Origin: Aquimarina macrocephali JAMB N27
Lineage (GTDB): Bacteria > Bacteroidota > Bacteroidia > Flavobacteriales > Flavobacteriaceae
Assembly: GCF_000520995.1 (NCBI RefSeq)
Contig: NZ_JACA01000057.1
Span: 1 to 53,238, forward strand
Length of the DNA stretch: 53,238 bases
Direction: 5' to 3'
Position 1 is the stretch's first letter; each line of letters opens with the position of its first letter. The notes under the pieces are model-generated. The model was not told where the DNA came from and did not search any database. It worked only from the letters and a program-made list of their open reading frames with translations. The position numbers and the translations under genes were made by a program. Below are positions 53,154-53,238 of this stretch, one piece after another.

Positions 53154-53238
53154 ATGGAAAAAAAAGTAGACACAAATCAGTTCTTAAAGTTTTTTTCGAT
53201 AGAAGCATGGAAACTAAACTTTACAAAAATCGTAAACA
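53154..53238 (+). CDS. Start of an unknown gene, cut by right edge
   Basis: ATG at 53154 followed by 27 further sense codons (MEKKVDTNQFLKFFSIEAWK...) up to the window end. No signal peptide; too short to assign. A promoter-like TATATTTC lies about 30 nt upstream. Confidence 0.45.
   Translation, partial: MEKKVDTNQFLKFFSIEAWKLNFTKIVN

Overview
The window looks like a low-GC chromosomal segment of a Bacteroidota bacterium, most likely a marine member of the Flavobacteriaceae. The evidence is the TAnnTTTG promoter boxes, a type IX secretion (T9SS) C-terminal sorting domain, a gliding-motility-type (CHU_C) C-terminal domain beside a PorP/SprF gene, SusC-like remnants, and the style of the lipoprotein signals. 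An Aquimarina-like genus would fit, but that is a guess.

Layout. 0-2.2 kb: the end of a phage-type repressor, two small unknown genes and a gap with a terminator and a possible tRNA-tail scar. 2.2-8.5 kb: a tightly packed plus-strand defence-type operon (AbiEi-like antitoxin, AbiEii-like nucleotidyltransferase, a 995-residue TOTE-type primase-helicase, an SMC/ABC-like ATPase), followed by a SWIM zinc-finger gene whose end runs into a degenerate 26-27 bp tandem array. 8.7-12.3 kb: a second degenerate repeat field, an IS3 remnant between long direct repeats, an aerolysin/ETX-MTX2-like lipoprotein, and a collapsed SusC/LacI sugar-utilisation locus whose operator palindrome survives. 12.4-18.9 kb: ordinary accessory genes (Crp-DUF6176-DinB operon, AraC regulator, serine hydrolase, SUKH-like protein, GNAT acetyltransferase). 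18.9-32.7 kb: a dense graveyard of IS110, IS1595, IS1182 and group II intron pieces with intact genes between them: a PQQ-type propeller, a Crp-led four-gene operon and a DKNYY protein. 32.9-41.9 kb: cell-surface genes, namely a cadherin/LRR lipoprotein, a PorP/SprF-like protein and an 1874-residue FG-GAP/HYR/Calx-beta protein. 42-50 kb: a second graveyard (IS3, IS1380, ISL3, and a group II intron split by an IS1595 that itself carries an IS200/IS605), around one intact TPR hybrid histidine kinase. 50-53 kb: a secreted M43 metalloprotease with a T9SS signal, an IS5 pseudogene, and the start of one more gene at the edge.

How the parts relate. The AbiE-TOTE-ATPase operon is the best candidate for an undescribed system. 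It has one clear promoter, intergenic gaps of 0, 2 and 6 nt, and copies of a short motif at both ends; a further copy lies beside a decayed tRNA-Met(CAT) 3' half at 35 kb. This suggests a mobile defence island. Three families known as polymorphic-toxin immunity proteins (SUKH, PQQ propeller, DKNYY) occur as orphans near mobile-element scars. Two IS1595 insertions can be defined from their inverted repeats and 8-9 bp target duplications, which gives a relative order of events.

All family assignments are from reading motifs in translated sequence; no database search was run.
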